Positions 45,176 to 46,688 of a stretch of DNA of 46,688 nt are shown here, piece by piece (positions within the stretch are counted from its first letter, which is position 1; the number at the start of each line of letters is the position of its first letter). Below the pieces are notes generated by a model, which worked only from the letters and a program-made list of their open reading frames with translations, was not told where the DNA came from and ran no database searches. The DNA is from an uncultured Clostridium sp. (GTDB taxonomy: Bacteria; Bacillota; Clostridia; Lachnospirales; Lachnospiraceae). The position numbers and the translations under genes were made by a program. The stretch lies in NCBI GenBank assembly GCA_947178445.1, contig CAMWYJ010000023.1, positions 1 through 46,688 on the forward strand, written 5' to 3'.

Positions 45176-46051
45176 TTATCCTAATTTCTCGCCGGTCAAT
45201 AATTCATATGCCTCCAGATATTTATCAATAGTTTTTTGGGCAATTTCTGCAGGAAGTTCCCAGTCGTGATTTCCTTCGTTATCTTTTAACCAGTCGCGGG
45301 CAAACTGCTTGTCAAAGGATGGTTGTCCGTGTCCGGCTTCATACCCCTTTGCCGGCCAGAAACGGGAAGAATCAGGAGTCAGCATTTCGTCGCCTAAGAC
45401 AATATTGCCATCTTCATCTAACCCAAATTCAAATTTGGTATCAGCAATGATGATTCCACGTTGAAAAGCGTAATCCGCACATTTTTTATATAGAGCGATG
45501 GTGTAATCACAGAGTTTTTTAGCATATTCCTGACCTTTTCCCGGAAACTGTTTTTCTAATACTTCAACGCTTTGTTCAAAGGAGATATTTTCATCGTGGT
45601 CGCCAATCTCAGCCTTTGTAGAAGGGGTATAGATTGGTTCAGGAAGCTTGTCAGATTCTTTTAATCCCGCTGGTAATGTAATCCCACAGACAGTTCCGTT
45701 TTTCTTGTAGCTTGCCCAGCCGCTGCCGGTGATATAGCCGCGTACAATACATTCAATAGGGAGCATTTGAAGCTTTTTACACATCATGCTGTTGCCGTCA
45801 TATTTTTCCTGTTGGAAAAACGCAGGCATATCCTTTACATCTGCAGAAATCATATGGTTTGGAAGGATATCAGAGGTCATATCAAACCAAAATTTTGACA
45901 TTTGGGTTAAAACAGTTCCTTTTTTATGTATGATATTCTTTAAAATCACATCAAAACAACTGATACGGTCTGTTGCAACCATAATCAGGCTGTCGCCATT
46001 GTCATAAATTTCACGTACTTTACCTTCCTTGATAGGTTTTGGTTCATTCAT
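45176..46051 (-). CDS. purC: SAICAR synthase (phosphoribosylaminoimidazole-succinocarboxamide synthase)
   Basis: A 291-aa enzyme that joins aspartate to CAIR using ATP, the step right after PurE. It shows EGKVREIYDNGDSLIMVATD, RISCFDV, ECIVRGYITGSGWASYKK, IADTKFEFGLDEDG and TPDSSRFWPAKGYE. The length (about 290-300 aa) matches the longer PurC type. It reads towards purE and shares its terminator. Confidence 0.97.
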   Translation of the reverse strand: MNEPKPIKEGKVREIYDNGDSLIMVATDRISCFDVILKNIIHKKGTVLTQMSKFWFDMTSDILPNHMISADVKDMPAFFQQEKYDGNSMMCKKLQMLPIECIVRGYITGSGWASYKKNGTVCGITLPAGLKESDKLPEPIYTPSTKAEIGDHDENISFEQSVEVLEKQFPGKGQEYAKKLCDYTIALYKKCADYAFQRGIIIADTKFEFGLDEDGNIVLGDEMLTPDSSRFWPAKGYEAGHGQPSFDKQFARDWLKDNEGNHDWELPAEIAQKTIDKYLEAYELLTGEKLG

Positions 46052-46141
46052 TGTAAATACCTCACAATCTACATTTTCTTGAGAAAACCTGCAGCTATAA
46101 GTGAAAAACGTTTGGCAGGATTTCGTATTTGTTTCCTGTCT

Positions 46142-46170
46142 AGCATAGTAGATTTTGTGGTAAAAATCAA
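46142..46170 (-). promoter_or_regulatory. Predicted sigma-A promoter of purC
   Basis: On the minus strand: TTGATT (46170-46165), 17 nt, TATGCT (46147-46142), about 91 nt before the purC start. It accounts for part of the 305-nt gap 46052-46356. Confidence 0.6.
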
Positions 46171-46264
46171 GAGCTAAAGAAAAATAGTTAAGTGTGTTTT
46201 CAAAATATATGTGATAAAGATAGCGAGAGCCTGTAACACATTTACAAACAAAAAAATAAAAACA

Positions 46265-46293
46265 TTGTATTAAAAACTAAAAAATGTTATAAT
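46265..46293 (+). promoter_or_regulatory. Predicted sigma-A promoter of the second chemoreceptor gene
   Basis: TTGTAT (46265-46270), 17 nt, TATAAT (46288-46293), about 64 nt before ATG 46357. It accounts for the other part of the gap 46052-46356. Confidence 0.7.
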
Positions 46294-46356
46294 CTATAGA
46301 ACTTCAGACAAATTTTACATGATGTAAGCAAATACGACAGTCCAGGGGGAGGAATT

Positions 46357-46688
46357 ATGAAAAAAGGGTTTAAGATTACAACGAAGATTATTTTAATGGT
46401 GCTATTTCCGCTTTTGTTTATAGCGATAATGGGAATTATTATGGCTGGAAGCAATCAGGAAAAGACAGCTTATAAGCTGATTGAAGAAAATCTACAGGCG
46501 GTTGCATTAAATGTAGACAGTTTGTATCGTGTTTATGCAGAAGGTGATTATTTATATGAAGAAGGAATTTTGAAAAAAGGTGATGAGAATCTTTCTGAGA
46601 ATTATGATTTGATTGACCGGATTAAAAAAGAATCCGATTTGGAGGTTACTTTATTCTGGGGAAATGAGAGAGCGATTACCACAGTACC
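46357..46688 (+). CDS. Probable methyl-accepting chemotaxis protein (5' part, runs off the window)
   Basis: 110 codons are visible. The N-terminus (MKKGFKITTKIILMVLFPLL) has a positively charged start and one membrane helix, followed by NLQAVALNVDSLYRVYAEGD, the opening of a Cache-type sensor. This matches chemoreceptors with an extracellular Cache domain. GGGGGAGG sits just before ATG 46357. The signalling domain lies outside the window, so a Cache histidine kinase or diguanylate cyclase is also possible. Confidence 0.75.
   Translation, partial: MKKGFKITTKIILMVLFPLLFIAIMGIIMAGSNQEKTAYKLIEENLQAVALNVDSLYRVYAEGDYLYEEGILKKGDENLSENYDLIDRIKKESDLEVTLFWGNERAITTV

Noticed and set aside
1-46688. CRISPR array, insertion sequence, prophage or rRNA operon
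   Set aside because: No repeat-spacer pattern, transposase, integrase, phage gene or rRNA sequence was found on reading both strands.

Overview
The window looks like chromosomal DNA of a low-GC anaerobic Firmicute, most likely a Lachnospiraceae member (Roseburia / Agathobacter / Butyrivibrio-like). This rests on gene content and protein style: pyruvate phosphate dikinase, a single-chain glycyl-tRNA synthetase, a short Pta, an 889-aa TetM-like GTPase, AGGAGG ribosome sites and sigma-A type promoters. Genus and species cannot be fixed from the sequence alone. Most of the window is ordinary core genome. No insertion sequence, CRISPR array, rRNA, phage module or replication origin was seen.

Layout. 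1-9.5 kb: an EAL-domain c-di-GMP protein, queA, an AGCS amino-acid symporter (minus), pta, a NUDIX hydrolase (minus), and the paired radical-SAM/'DNA metabolism' genes usually found together, followed by a 76-aa orphan. 9.6-14.8 kb: a TetM/EF-G-like GTPase fused to a YacP/Rae1-like NYN nuclease domain, a chemoreceptor, and Maf (minus). 14.9-20.2 kb: a minus-strand MoxR-DUF58-DUF4129-like operon, divergent from a secreted transglutaminase and a HAAS/DUF1700 membrane protein. 20.3-20.6 kb: a tRNA-Val/tRNA-Met unit with a clear promoter and terminator. 20.6-28.8 kb: an M16C peptidase, a DUF4349 lipoprotein, era, recO, a small lipoprotein and glyS. 28.8-34.3 kb: a soluble PocR-domain chemoreceptor (minus), an SH3-NlpC/P60 wall hydrolase with a WalR-like box, and an ECF sigma / anti-sigma / anchored protein operon. 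34.3-38.6 kb: an S41 peptidase, DUF3021 and LytTR (minus), divergent from a two-gene ABC exporter. 38.8-46.7 kb: ppdK, an islet with a structured leader and an HHIIP-motif protein of unknown function, a ZIP metal transporter, YccF, purE and purC (convergent), and the 5' end of a second chemoreceptor.

How the genes work together. Several loci are signal systems with their likely targets beside them: sigma/anti-sigma plus an exported protein, LytTR plus membrane partner plus ABC exporter, and a WalR-type site in front of a wall hydrolase. Three chemoreceptor-type proteins and an EAL protein point to a motile or surface-adapting cell.

The items most worth a second look are the TetM-like/NYN fusion (a ribosome factor joined to what may be an A-site endoribonuclease), the HHIIP protein with its pseudoknot-like leader, the 20-bp perfect palindrome in the long structured leader of purE, and several palindromes placed on promoters.
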